Below, piece by piece: positions 7,047 through 15,225 of a stretch of DNA of 64,000 nt (position 1 is its first letter; each line of letters begins with the position of its first letter). The DNA is from Hymenobacter terricola. GTDB lineage: Bacteria; Bacteroidota; Bacteroidia; Cytophagales; Hymenobacteraceae. Made by a program: the position numbers and the translations under genes. Where the stretch lies: the NCBI RefSeq assembly GCF_017921975.2, contig NZ_JAGEMO020000001.1, forward strand, positions 186,001-250,000, read 5' to 3'. Under the pieces are notes generated by a model. It had not been told where the DNA came from, did no database searches, and was given only the letters and a program-made list of their open reading frames with translations.

Positions 7047-8721
7047 CCCGCTCCGGCAACCGCTGGTGCTGGCCGTGCTGGGCGCGCTGCTGCTCTCGGG
7101 CGGCTGGGCGCCGTGGCCCACGGCGTGGCTGGCGCCGCTGCTGTTCATCGGCTGGGTGCCCTATCTGGTGCTGGAGCGGCAGCTCACGCTGGAAGGTGCC
7201 CGCAAGCGCCGGGTTTTCGCCAGCACCTACCTGTTCCTGGTGCTCTGGAACGCCCTCACTACCTGGTGGGTAAGCTACGCCGACCTGGCCGCTGGCATTG
7301 CCGCCGTGGTGCTGAACGCGCTGCTCATGTGCCTGCCGCTCATGGCCTTCCGCCAGACGAAGAAGCGGCTGGGCAACCGCATCGGCTACCTGTCCCTGCC
7401 CATTTACTGGATTGCCTTCGAGCAGCTGCACCTGCACTGGGACCTGACCTGGCCCTGGCTCACGCTGGGCAACGGCTTCGCGGCCGCCCCGCAGTGGGTG
7501 CAGTGGTACGAGTACACGGGCTTTTTGGGCGGCAGCGTGTGGGTATGGGTGGTGAATCTGTTGTTTTTCAGCTGGCTGGTGTCTAATGAGTCAAAAGTTA
7601 AAAATATAGCGTTAAAACGCAATGTGCTGCCCCAACCGGCGGGCATTGGCCTTTTACCTTTTAACTCAAAACTTTTACCTCCTTTCCTGGCCATCCTACT
7701 GCCCATTGGCCTATCCTACCTCATCGGAGCTACCTACCACGAAAAAGGCCCCACGGCCGAAGTGGTAGTGGTGCAGCCCAACTTCGACCCCTACGTGGAG
7801 AAGTTTGAGGGCGGCCCCAAATTCATTCCCGCCGATGAGCAGATAACCCGGATGCTCAGCCTTTCCGAGCAGCACCTCACGCCCCAAACGCGCCTCGTGC
7901 TCTGGCCCGAAACGGCCATGGAAGAAGCCATCTGGGAAAATACCCTCGAAAGCAACCCCAAAATCCGCCGCATCCGCGCGTGGCTGGCGCAGCACCCCGG
8001 CGTGGCCCTGCTCACGGGCATCACCACCATCAACTCCTACCCGAGCAAGGAGGCGGCCAGCGGCACCGCCCGCTACCGCGACGACGTGGGCTACTACGAC
8101 ATCTACAACGCGGCCGGGTATTTCGCCAGCGCCAGTGCGCCGCTGGCCATCTACCACAAATCGCGGCTGGTGCCGGGGGTTGAGAAAATCCCGCCCATCC
8201 TCAGCAGCGTGCTCAAAAACATTGACCTGGGCGGCTTCGTAGGCTCCTACGGTAGCCAGGCCGAGCGCACCGTGTTTGCGGCCCCGGCCAATGCGCCGGC
8301 TCTGCGCATAGCCCCGGTCATCTGTTACGAGTCCATCTACGGCGATTTCATTGCCGAATATCCCCGCAACGGCGGCACGCTGCTGGGCCTGGTCACCAAC
8401 GATGCCTGGTGGCACGACTCGCCCGGCTACCGCCAGCTGCTGAGCTACGGCCAGCTGCGCTGCATCGAAACGCGCCGCGACCTGGCCCGCTCCGCTAACA
8501 CCGGCTTCACCGGCTTCATCAACCAAAAGGGCGAAATCACCCAACGCGAACCGGCCTGGATTCCCACTGCCAGCCGCGCCAGCGTGCACCTGAACGACGA
8601 AGTGACCTTTTATGTGCGCTTCGGCGAGCTGATTGGGCGCGGCGCGCAGCTTCTGGCGGTGCTGCTGTTGCTGGTGGCCATTGTGCGGGGCTGGCAGCGC
8701 AAGAGTTCAACGGCCTTGTAG
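7015..8721 (+). CDS. lnt: apolipoprotein N-acyltransferase with an inserted repeat segment
   Basis: 568 residues. Lnt transfers the third acyl chain to the N-terminal Cys of lipoproteins in the inner membrane. Hydrophobic helices fill residues 10-245 and the nitrilase-like catalytic domain follows. The expected Glu-Lys-Cys triad is visible at E299 (LWPETAM), K382 (YHKSRLVPG) and C437 (VICYESIYG); a final helix is near 535-560. The start at 7015 (MPMTASTATT) follows the rsmI overlap. Residues about 192-223, between two membrane helices, are encoded by an inverted repeat of the heptad class (7588-7682) and look like an in-frame insertion into a loop. The stop codon lies in the left arm of another inverted repeat (8717-8811). 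Confidence 0.9.
   Translation: MPMTASTATTSPLRQPLVLAVLGALLLSGGWAPWPTAWLAPLLFIGWVPYLVLERQLTLEGARKRRVFASTYLFLVLWNALTTWWVSYADLAAGIAAVVLNALLMCLPLMAFRQTKKRLGNRIGYLSLPIYWIAFEQLHLHWDLTWPWLTLGNGFAAAPQWVQWYEYTGFLGGSVWVWVVNLLFFSWLVSNESKVKNIALKRNVLPQPAGIGLLPFNSKLLPPFLAILLPIGLSYLIGATYHEKGPTAEVVVVQPNFDPYVEKFEGGPKFIPADEQITRMLSLSEQHLTPQTRLVLWPETAMEEAIWENTLESNPKIRRIRAWLAQHPGVALLTGITTINSYPSKEAASGTARYRDDVGYYDIYNAAGYFASASAPLAIYHKSRLVPGVEKIPPILSSVLKNIDLGGFVGSYGSQAERTVFAAPANAPALRIAPVICYESIYGDFIAEYPRNGGTLLGLVTNDAWWHDSPGYRQLLSYGQLRCIETRRDLARSANTGFTGFINQKGEITQREPAWIPTASRASVHLNDEVTFYVRFGELIGRGAQLLAVLLLLVAIVRGWQRKSSTAL
7588..7682. repeat. heptad-armed inverted repeat inside lnt
   Basis: The left arm from 7588 reads in 7-bp steps (GAGTCAA, AAGTTAA, then degenerate units). 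The complement of the right arm ending at 7682 gives AGGTAAA, AGTTTTG, AGTTAAA and AGGTAAA. The arms pair imperfectly around about 40 bp. It is AT-richer than the rest of lnt and keeps the frame open. Confidence 0.65.
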
Positions 8722-8811
8722 GAACGCGCCATGGCGCGTTCGGCGCAACAACGGCTGCCCCTTAAGTATCAAATACCATACGATTGAACGCGCCATGGCG
8801 CGTTCCTACAA
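8717..8811. repeat. nested palindrome pair with CCATGG centre
   Basis: Two 26-bp arms (8717-8742 and 8786-8811) are inverted copies of each other. Each contains the same perfect 20-bp palindrome GAACGCGCCATGGCGCGTTC. The lnt stop codon TAG (8719-8721) lies in the left arm. The next rightward gene starts 10 bp after the right arm. Confidence 0.9.
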
Positions 8812-8821
8812 CCTTTACTCC

Positions 8822-9625
8822 ATGACCCCCGATTTCACTCAACTCTCCCACGACCTTGCCGCCCTGTGCCGCACCACGGCGCAGTTCATCCGCCAGGAAG
8901 CAGCCACCTTCGACCGCGGCAAAATTGAGCACAAAGGCCTGCACGACCTGGTGAGTTACGTGGACCAGGAAACCGAGCGCCGCCTGGTGGCCGGCCTGCG
9001 CCAGCTCCTGCCCGCGGCCGGTTTCATTACCGAAGAAGGCACCGCCGGCCCCGACACCCAAACCCAGGAATTTACCTGGATAATCGACCCGCTCGACGGC
9101 ACCACCAATTTCGTGCACGGCCTGCCGGTGTACTCCATCAGTGTGGCGCTGCTGCAAGGCCAGGAGCTGGCCGTGGGCGTGGTGCACGAAGTGGGCCGCG
9201 ACGAGAGCTTCCGGGCCGTGCGTGGCGGCGGCGCGTTTTGCAACGACCAGCCCATCCACGTCACCGACATCACGGCGCTCAACGACTCGCTCATTGCCAC
9301 CGGCTTTCCCTATAAGGACTTCGGCAAGATGGACCAGTTCCTGCAAATCCTTGGCGCGTTCTTCAGCCGCAGCCACGGCGTGCGGCGCCTGGGCTCGGCC
9401 GCGGTGGACCTGGCCTACGTGGCCGCCGGCCGCTGCGAAGCTTTCTTCGAGTTCAACCTGAACTCCTACGATGTGGCCGCCGGCATCCTGCTGGTGCGCG
9501 AGGCGGGCGGGCACGTCACGCAGTTTCTGGTAGATGGCGACCCGCTGTTTGGCCGCGAGGTGGTGGCCAGCAACGGCCTGCTGCACACCGAAATCCAGCA
9601 AACCATTGGCGAGTTCTGGCAGTAG
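8822..9625 (+). CDS. inositol-1-monophosphatase family protein (SuhB/CysQ type)
   Basis: 267 residues, the usual length for this family of Mg/Li-dependent phosphatases, which hydrolyse inositol 1-phosphate, related sugar phosphates or adenosine 3',5'-bisphosphate. Motifs: GLHDLVSYVDQETE, FITEEGT (metal-binding Glu), WIIDPLDGTTNFVHGLP (metal-binding Asp cluster, about residues 89-105) and SYDVAAGILLVREAGG (motif 2, with S before YD where W is common). The ATG at 8822 was chosen because the preceding frame runs through the palindrome at 8717-8811. It is cytoplasmic. The substrate cannot be told from sequence. Confidence 0.9.
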   Translation: MTPDFTQLSHDLAALCRTTAQFIRQEAATFDRGKIEHKGLHDLVSYVDQETERRLVAGLRQLLPAAGFITEEGTAGPDTQTQEFTWIIDPLDGTTNFVHGLPVYSISVALLQGQELAVGVVHEVGRDESFRAVRGGGAFCNDQPIHVTDITALNDSLIATGFPYKDFGKMDQFLQILGAFFSRSHGVRRLGSAAVDLAYVAAGRCEAFFEFNLNSYDVAAGILLVREAGGHVTQFLVDGDPLFGREVVASNGLLHTEIQQTIGEFWQ

Positions 9626-9665
9626 CCGCCGCAAACTATTTTCTTGCTAAAGCAGTTTACCCGTT

Positions 9666-9878
9666 ATGCTCCTGCTTGCAATCACCTCCGTCGAAATCCA
9701 ATACTTCCTGATTGGCGCGCTGTTCGTGGCAGCGGCTTTTTACGTGGGCCGCATCTTTTACCGCGCCTTTTTCAGCAAGACGGCGGCCGGCTGCGCTAAA
9801 GGCTGCGGCGGGGCCTGCGGCCAGCTCGACGTTGATGCTTTACAGCGCACCATTGAGGCCCGCGCCAACGCCCGGTAG
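9666..9878 (+). CDS. small Cys-rich membrane protein, FeoB-associated-like
   Basis: 70 residues. An N-terminal transmembrane helix (about 8-32) is followed by a basic stretch and a Cys/Gly cluster, GCAKGCGGACG, then a short acidic-basic tail. This layout (one helix, then CxxGCGGxC) matches the small FeoB-associated Cys-rich membrane proteins. No feoB is in the window, so a link to iron is only by family analogy; the Cys cluster could bind Fe or another metal. It starts 40 bp after the phosphatase gene. Confidence 0.65.
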   Translation: MLLLAITSVEIQYFLIGALFVAAAFYVGRIFYRAFFSKTAAGCAKGCGGACGQLDVDALQRTIEARANAR

Positions 9879-9919
9879 CCCGGCAGCAAACGGCTCCATT
9901 CTTTTCTGTGGCTTGGCAT

Positions 9920-9970
9920 AACCCGCCCCCGCCTTGGTTGCGTATAGCCAGGACGGAGGCGGTTTTTTAA
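9920..9970 (+). terminator. probable intrinsic terminator
   Basis: An imperfect GC-rich stem (CCCGCCCCCGCCTTGG against CCAGGACGGAGGCGG) is followed by six T. It lies about 40-90 bp after the small membrane-protein gene and before the next rightward gene. Confidence 0.5.
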
Positions 9971-10014
9971 TTACCTTCCCGCTTCGCGCTTCATCCCCTA
10001 AACACCCCACCGCC

Positions 10015-10356
10015 ATGCAGGACAAAGAAGAAGAACGGTCGCTTGTCAACGTTGAAAACAAACTGACCAAGGACGGCTTCACCCAGGATTTCAACGTCGT
10101 GGATGGTCGCCTGCATACCATCGGTAGCGACTCGAACAAAAGCTACACTCCGGACGAGGTTACCATCGTGGATTTCTACCGTTTCGAAGGCGAAAGCAAC
10201 CCCGACGACATGTCCGTCCTCTACGCCATTCAAGCCAACGACGGCGTGAAAGGCACCATTGCCAATGCCTACGGCACCTACGCCGACGCCGACACCGACG
10301 ACTTCCTCAAGCAGGTCGAAGACCTGGGCAAGAACCTGACGAAGAAGGATAAGTGA
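10015..10356 (+). CDS. conserved hypothetical protein, Bacteroidota-type
   Basis: 113 residues, cytoplasmic, acidic, no Cys. The sequence KLTKDGFTQDFNVVDGRL...YTPDEVTIVDFYRFEGESNPDD...LYAIQANDGVKGTIANAYGTYAD resembles a small family widespread in Bacteroidota. I recall this family sometimes being labelled phosphoribosylpyrophosphate synthetase in databases. That label is doubtful, because no PRPP-binding loop (DLHxxQ or a PRPP motif) is visible. Function unknown. An inverted repeat begins 3 bp after the stop codon, between this gene and the convergent radical SAM gene. Confidence 0.75.
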   Translation: MQDKEEERSLVNVENKLTKDGFTQDFNVVDGRLHTIGSDSNKSYTPDEVTIVDFYRFEGESNPDDMSVLYAIQANDGVKGTIANAYGTYADADTDDFLKQVEDLGKNLTKKDK

Positions 10357-10358
10357 TT

Positions 10359-10441
10359 CATTTAGCAATTACCATTTAACAGCCATTCAACGTGCCCCAG
10401 TAGGACCGTTCGAACAGGTGTTAAATGGTAATTGCTAAATG
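10359..10441. repeat. heptad-armed inverted repeat between convergent genes
   Basis: Perfect 23-bp arms (10359-10381 and 10419-10441) enclose 37 bp. The arms read in 7-bp units CATTTAG, CAATTAC, CATTTAA. It starts 3 bp after one stop codon and ends 12 bp before the other. Confidence 0.9.
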
Positions 10442-10452
10442 TTAAATAAAAA

Positions 10453-11472
10453 TCAGCCCCACACTTTGGTGCCTTCCGAGCAGTTGCGGCACATCTCAAT
10501 CTGGTCGCGCCCTTTGAGGAGGCTGCCGCGGAATTGCTGGTACCTGGGGCCGCGCCAGAGCTGGCGGAAGGTTTCGGTTTTGAGGTCGCCCTGGCGGTAT
10601 TCGGCGTCTTTATCGAAGCAGCAGGGCACCACCAGGCCGTCCCAGGTGATGACGCAGGAGTGCCACATTTTCCAGCAGTGGTCGACCAGCTTGTTTTTCA
10701 GGCTCCAGGTGCCGTTGCCGTTGTTCGCGTAGCGCGAGTAGTAGTCGATGGTCGGGATGAGCGGTGAACCCTGCGCGTGGTCGTAAATCTGGGCCGTTTT
10801 AAACCATACGTCGTCCACGCCCAAGGCTTCGGCCAGCTGTCTGGCGTCGTCAATCTGGTGCTCGTTGGGCCGCACCACCAGAAACTGGAAGATAATGCGC
10901 GGCGTGCTCGACTTCAGCTCTTTGCGCCATTTCACCACATTGCGGGTTCCCTCCAGCACTTTATCGAGCTTGCCGCCCACGCGGTATTGCTGGTACACTT
11001 CCTGCGTGGTGCCGTCGAGGGAGATGATGAGGCGGTCCAGGCCGCTTTCCACAGTTTTGCGGGCGTTCTGGTCGGTCAGGTAGTGGGCATTGGTGCTGGT
11101 GGCGGTGTAGATTCCTTTATCGGCCGCGTACTTCACCAATTCCAGAAACTGCGGGTGCAGGTACGGCTCGCCCTGAAAGTAAAAAATCAGGTACCACAGC
11201 CGGCTGGCCACTTCATCGATGGTGCGCTTAAACAAATCGGCCGGCAGCATTCCCGTGGGCCGCGTGAACGAGCGCAGTCCGCTGGGGCACTCCGGGCAGC
11301 GCAGGTTGCAGCTGGTGGTGGGCTCGAAGCTCAGGGCCATGGGCAGGCCCCGCAGCCGGGCCTTGCCCGTGATTTTGCTCAGAATGTAGGAGCCGATGAT
11401 TTGCGTCGCGTTCCAGACCCGTAACGGGGTGGCTTTCGACAAAACATTGAGGCTATCGGTGAGCACGGACAT
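10453..11472 (-). CDS. radical SAM/SPASM-domain protein
   Basis: 339 residues. The radical SAM motif is CNLRCPEC (C55, C59, C62), which holds the 4Fe-4S cluster that cleaves SAM. The barrel continues with IFYFQGEPYLHP (the GGEP-like SAM contact), TSTNAHYL and LIISLDGTTQEVYQQYR. The C-terminal SPASM-like region carries Cys at CWKMWHSC, VVPCCFD and MCRNCSEG, expected to hold one or two auxiliary clusters. SPASM proteins modify peptides or small molecules; many free-standing bacteroidetal ones lie near glycan or lipid genes. No peptide substrate is encoded next door. The substrate is unknown. Confidence 0.85.
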   Translation of the reverse strand: MSVLTDSLNVLSKATPLRVWNATQIIGSYILSKITGKARLRGLPMALSFEPTTSCNLRCPECPSGLRSFTRPTGMLPADLFKRTIDEVASRLWYLIFYFQGEPYLHPQFLELVKYAADKGIYTATSTNAHYLTDQNARKTVESGLDRLIISLDGTTQEVYQQYRVGGKLDKVLEGTRNVVKWRKELKSSTPRIIFQFLVVRPNEHQIDDARQLAEALGVDDVWFKTAQIYDHAQGSPLIPTIDYYSRYANNGNGTWSLKNKLVDHCWKMWHSCVITWDGLVVPCCFDKDAEYRQGDLKTETFRQLWRGPRYQQFRGSLLKGRDQIEMCRNCSEGTKVWG

Positions 11473-11488
11473 AAAAGCGGGATAAAGC

Positions 11489-11569
11489 AGTAGCGCGAAC
11501 TTAGCAGTCTGCGTCCACGCGCCAGTCTTGCTGGATGGCGGGGACGCGAACTACAAAGTTCGCGCTACT
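11489..11569. repeat. inverted repeat with nested hairpin
   Basis: 28-bp arms (11489-11516 and 11542-11569) match at 24 positions and begin AGTAGCGCGAACTT. The right arm is itself a small hairpin (GCGAACT-ACAA-AGTTCGC). It lies 16 bp upstream of the radical SAM start and 22 bp past the stop of the next leftward gene. Confidence 0.8.
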
Positions 11570-11591
11570 TCGGTTACGTCGCGATGGACGC

Positions 11592-13205
11592 TTATTTCTT
11601 GGTGGCCGGAAAGTCGATGGCGCTGGTATAGGTACTGGCCTTGCCGAACGACTGGTTGATTTCATCCACGGCAGCGTGGCTGCTCAGACGCTTGGGCTTG
11701 GTGTTGAGGAAGGTACCGTCTTCGCCAATCAGGATATACGTGGGCACTTCCTGCAAAGCGTACTCCTTGGCCACGGCCGAGCGGAGGCCCCCGCCGGGAA
11801 TCCGAACCTGCACACCGGGCAGTTTTTTTATGGTCACCAGCTGGCGCCAGGCCTGCTCGTTCTCGTCGAGGGCAATGTTGATGAACGTAATGTTCTTGCC
11901 TTCAAACTTGCGCATCAGCTCCTGAGCGTAGGCCAAGTCACGCAGGCACAGGCCGTTGGTGCTTTTCCAGAAGTTGATGTACACCAGCTTGCCCACAAAA
12001 TCGTGCAGGTGCACGGTGTCGCCCGTGGCGGATGGCAGCTTGAAATCAGGAGCTGGTGCGCCGATGGCAAATTCCTTATGCAGATTAAAGTCAGCCTGCA
12101 ATGTGGGGTAATACTGGTCCTTGGGGTCGTAGTTGCGGAAATCAGCCAGCATGGCCGCCGACTGCTTCACGTGCCCAAAGCGGAAGGATTCCTGCAGGAT
12201 GCGCCCCAGGATGATGGCGCGCGTGGGGCCGGTGAGCTTCTTGCTGGCCAGGGCGTAGGAGGCCGGGTAGAAGTCGGGGTCGGAGCGCTGGTGGTGGTCC
12301 TGGGCCACGGTGAAGTGCACGTAGTTGAGCAGGAATTCGTGGTACAGTTCGCTCTGGGCCGCGTTGGGCTCGTTGAGCAGGCCGGGCTCGCGCAGGAAAT
12401 TGTAGTAGTCGGGCGCCATTTTCAGGCGGCCTTCGGTGTTTACCACTTGCTCGCGCAGGTCCTGGAAGGTGAGTTTGTCGTTGGCGTAGGCGTACACCAC
12501 CTCGGCGTGGGCGTAGTTGTAGAATTCCTGCGTGAAGGACTGCTTAGCCGCGTGGTCTTCCAGAAACTCAAACTCGTGCTTGCGGCGGTACTCCAAAAAG
12601 GACAGAAAGGGGGCTTCGTAGAGCTGGATGTTGTCGGGCAAAACCTGGAAGCCGTCGTTCTCCACAAACTGGGCGTCGGCTTCGCTCAGGTAGTTGTTGG
12701 CGTTGGCAGCCTGCTGGCGGTGGCGCTGAGCGTCGGACAGATTCGCCCCGTTGCGCAGCTTGGTGGCCAGGCCCGTGGGCATGTCGTTGGCCTTGAACTT
12801 GAGCGTGCCCGACAGGTCGGAACCCTTAAAGCGCACATCCAGGTCGGTGCCGGGGTCAAGGAACAGCGGCGCTACATCGTCACCGTACACTAAGTCGGCC
12901 TTGGTCGGGCCATTCACGGGCACCACCAGTTTAAATTCGCCTTTATCGCTTAGGGGCACGCGCAGCAACTTCTCCTTCGGGTCGAGCGGGTTTTCGCGTA
13001 GCGAGACGGCTACCGAATCGGTAGTGGCCCCGCTCACCCGGCCGATGAGAATGGCCGTGCCCGCCGCCGCGGCACCAGGCGCGGCTGCTTTGCTGGCTGC
13101 TCCCACCACAGTGGTTGTCCTGCCCTGGCCGTGGCCCAGTAGCGGCACCAGCAGCAATGCCGCGCCCAGCATCCGGCGTGCGCAAGTAGTGAAAGATGGT
13201 ATCAT
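11592..13205 (-). CDS. secreted thioredoxin-fold protein lacking the CxxC pair
   Basis: 537 residues. The signal peptide (about 1-27, ending GHGQ) is followed by a beta-rich N-terminal domain (about 55-160, like the DUF4369-type domain of TlpA relatives), a helical middle (170-370) and an AhpC/TSA-Redoxin thioredoxin domain (about 388-525, starting FAIGAPAPDFKLPSATGD). The active-site helix reads NFWKSTNGLCLRDL: the WCxxC motif is lost and only one Cys remains. The cis-Pro motif VPTYILIGEDG is intact. It may therefore work as a binding or one-Cys redox protein instead of a classical dithiol reductase. It is probably periplasmic. Confidence 0.8.
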   Translation of the reverse strand: MIPSFTTCARRMLGAALLLVPLLGHGQGRTTTVVGAASKAAAPGAAAAGTAILIGRVSGATTDSVAVSLRENPLDPKEKLLRVPLSDKGEFKLVVPVNGPTKADLVYGDDVAPLFLDPGTDLDVRFKGSDLSGTLKFKANDMPTGLATKLRNGANLSDAQRHRQQAANANNYLSEADAQFVENDGFQVLPDNIQLYEAPFLSFLEYRRKHEFEFLEDHAAKQSFTQEFYNYAHAEVVYAYANDKLTFQDLREQVVNTEGRLKMAPDYYNFLREPGLLNEPNAAQSELYHEFLLNYVHFTVAQDHHQRSDPDFYPASYALASKKLTGPTRAIILGRILQESFRFGHVKQSAAMLADFRNYDPKDQYYPTLQADFNLHKEFAIGAPAPDFKLPSATGDTVHLHDFVGKLVYINFWKSTNGLCLRDLAYAQELMRKFEGKNITFINIALDENEQAWRQLVTIKKLPGVQVRIPGGGLRSAVAKEYALQEVPTYILIGEDGTFLNTKPKRLSSHAAVDEINQSFGKASTYTSAIDFPATKK

Positions 13206-13438
13206 ACGAACGAAAAGACTAGCAGACGACCGCCAACATACAGAACAGACAAATGGTAGAACCTGTTGACTTCGTCTACGAATTCACGGGAAAACCCTAT
13301 CGGCACTCCGAAGATAAGGCTTTTTGGTTTATAAAATCCAAATCAGCAGCGCAGCTTTTTTGGAGATTTCGTTCGGGTGCGCTCCGTATTAGCGGTCCCT
13401 CCTGGCGGCCACGAACTGATTATCAGCACGCTTGTCAA

Positions 13439-14836
13439 TCAGCCGAATAAGCCGTACAATACTTCGTCGAGGCGGCTCACGGCATGCACTTTCAAACCAA
13501 ACCTCGCTAAGTCCAATCCCTTGCCATTGAATTGGGAAACGTACATCTCCTGGAAACCCAATTTCTCGGCTTCGGCCAGGCGCTGGTCGAGGCGCGATAC
13601 GGCCCGGATTTCACCGCTCAGTCCCACCTCGGCGGCCAGGCACACGTGGCCGGGAATGGGCAGGTCATTCAGGGAAGAAACCACGGCGGCGCACACGGCC
13701 ATGTCCAGCGCCGGGTCGTCGAGGCGCAGGCCGCCGGCAATGTTCAGAAACACGTCGTGCTGGCCCAGGCGCAGGCCAGCTCGTTTTTCCAGCACGGCCA
13801 GCAGCATTTGCAGGCGCTTCGAGTCGAAGCCGGTGCTGCTGCGCTGCGGCGTGCCGTAGGTGGCGGGCGTCACGAGGGCCTGCACTTCCACTAGCAGCGG
13901 CCGGTTGCCTTCCAGCGTGGCTCCGATGGCCATGCCGCTCAGGCTTTCGCCGCGCTGCGAAAGCAGGATTTCGGACGGGTTGCTCACCTGGCGCAGGCCG
14001 TCGCCCTGCATCTCGTAAATCCCTAGTTCCGAAGTGCTGCCGAAGCGGTTTTTGGTGGTGCGCAGGATGCGGTAGCTCATGTGCCGGTCGCCCTCAAACT
14101 GGAGCACGGTGTCCACCATGTGCTCCAGGATTTTGGGGCCGGCAATGCTGCCGTCCTTCGTGATGTGGCCGATGAGCAACACCGGGGTGCTGGTTTCCTT
14201 GGCAAATTTCAGGAACTCGGCGGTGCATTCGCGCACCTGGCTCACGCTGCCCGCGCCGCTTTCCACCAGCGTGGAATGCATGGTCTGAATGGAGTCGATG
14301 ACGAGGATATTGGGCTGCACCTGGTCAATCTGGCGGAAGATGTTCTGGGTGTTGGTTTCAGTGAGGATGTAGCAGCCCGGGTGCTGGCCGTCGGCCATGC
14401 GCTCGGCGCGCATTTTTATCTGGGCCTCGCTTTCTTCACCGCTCACGTAGAGCACCTTCATCTTGCGCAGGCTGAGGGCAATCTGGAGCATGAGCGTGCT
14501 CTTGCCGATGCCCGGCTCGCCGCCAATGAGTACGATGGAGCCGGGCACGAGGCCGCCGCCAAGCACGCGGTTCAGCTCGCCGTCGGGGGTGATGATGCGG
14601 GGCTCATCCTCGGCCAAGATGTCGCCGAGCGGCACCGACTTGGCCATTTTGGTGAGGCTGCCGCCGGGCACGGTGCTGGCGGGCTTCCACTGGCCCGTGG
14701 TGGTGGCCACGGTTTCCTTCTGGACGACTTCTTCGACGTAGGTGTTCCACTCGCCACACACGGGGCAGCGGCCTATCCATTTGGCCGACTGCGCGCCGCA
14801 GCTCTGGCAGAAAAATACGGTTCTTGCTTTGGCCAT
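13439..14836 (-). CDS. radA: DNA repair protein RadA
   Basis: 465 residues, full length for the family. RadA is a RecA-like hexameric helicase that promotes branch migration during recombination. Domains: N-terminal zinc finger CQSC...CPVC (C10, C13, C24, C27), RecA-like ATPase with Walker A GGEPGIGKST (about 103-112) and Walker B-type ILVIDSIQTM, the RadA signature KNRFGSTSELG, and a C-terminal Lon-like domain (about 300-460) with DVFLNIAGGLRLDDPALD. ATG at 14836. About 230 bp separate it from the next gene; a 65-codon plus-strand frame there is not convincing. Confidence 0.97.
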   Translation of the reverse strand: MAKARTVFFCQSCGAQSAKWIGRCPVCGEWNTYVEEVVQKETVATTTGQWKPASTVPGGSLTKMAKSVPLGDILAEDEPRIITPDGELNRVLGGGLVPGSIVLIGGEPGIGKSTLMLQIALSLRKMKVLYVSGEESEAQIKMRAERMADGQHPGCYILTETNTQNIFRQIDQVQPNILVIDSIQTMHSTLVESGAGSVSQVRECTAEFLKFAKETSTPVLLIGHITKDGSIAGPKILEHMVDTVLQFEGDRHMSYRILRTTKNRFGSTSELGIYEMQGDGLRQVSNPSEILLSQRGESLSGMAIGATLEGNRPLLVEVQALVTPATYGTPQRSSTGFDSKRLQMLLAVLEKRAGLRLGQHDVFLNIAGGLRLDDPALDMAVCAAVVSSLNDLPIPGHVCLAAEVGLSGEIRAVSRLDQRLAEAEKLGFQEMYVSQFNGKGLDLARFGLKVHAVSRLDEVLYGLFG

Positions 14837-15225
14837 GAAAATACGGGGTCCGGCACGTAACTGGCCGGTTTGGAATAAGGCTTTTAAGGCCTAAAAAGTG
14901 CCTGCAAACCTGGTTTAAACAAGAAATGAGTCTTTCACTACCGGCCACTAGTGCCGGGCCAGCTCACGGCTTGGCCCCAGCCATGCGCTGATGCTCCCGC
15001 AGCTGAAGGGCCGGGCTGGTGGCCGGGCAGAAGCGGCCTATGATTGCGGGCTGCACCATGGCCCGCCATTGCGGCCAGGCACTGGCTTTTTGTAACGGTT
15101 TTGCAATCAAAGCCAAATCAACAGTTAATGAATACTCAACAGACCTTAAATTTATACCAGGCCGCGCCGCGCAAGTTAGCGTGAGACGCCGCCAACAAAC
15201 GCATCTGCGTATAAGTTGTAATTCT
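14837..15225. other. divergent intergenic region without recognised gene
   Basis: 389 bp between the divergent radA and histidine-kinase genes. It must hold both promoters. A TATAAGTTG near 15210-15218, just upstream of the kinase start, is a weak -7 candidate. Open frames here on both strands have no family resemblance. Short GC-rich dyads (for example around 14940-14960) are present but carry no T tract. Confidence 0.4.

Noticed and set aside
8717..8811. Terminator of lnt
   Set aside because: Strong symmetry but no T run on either strand; classed as a repeat element.
10015..10356. Annotation as phosphoribosylpyrophosphate synthetase
   Set aside because: Only 113 residues and none of the PRPP synthetase motifs; the name looks like a propagated error.
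13253..13450. 65-codon plus-strand frame between the thioredoxin-fold gene and radA
   Set aside because: Overlaps the radA stop, has no recognised family and no promoter-like box; may be chance.
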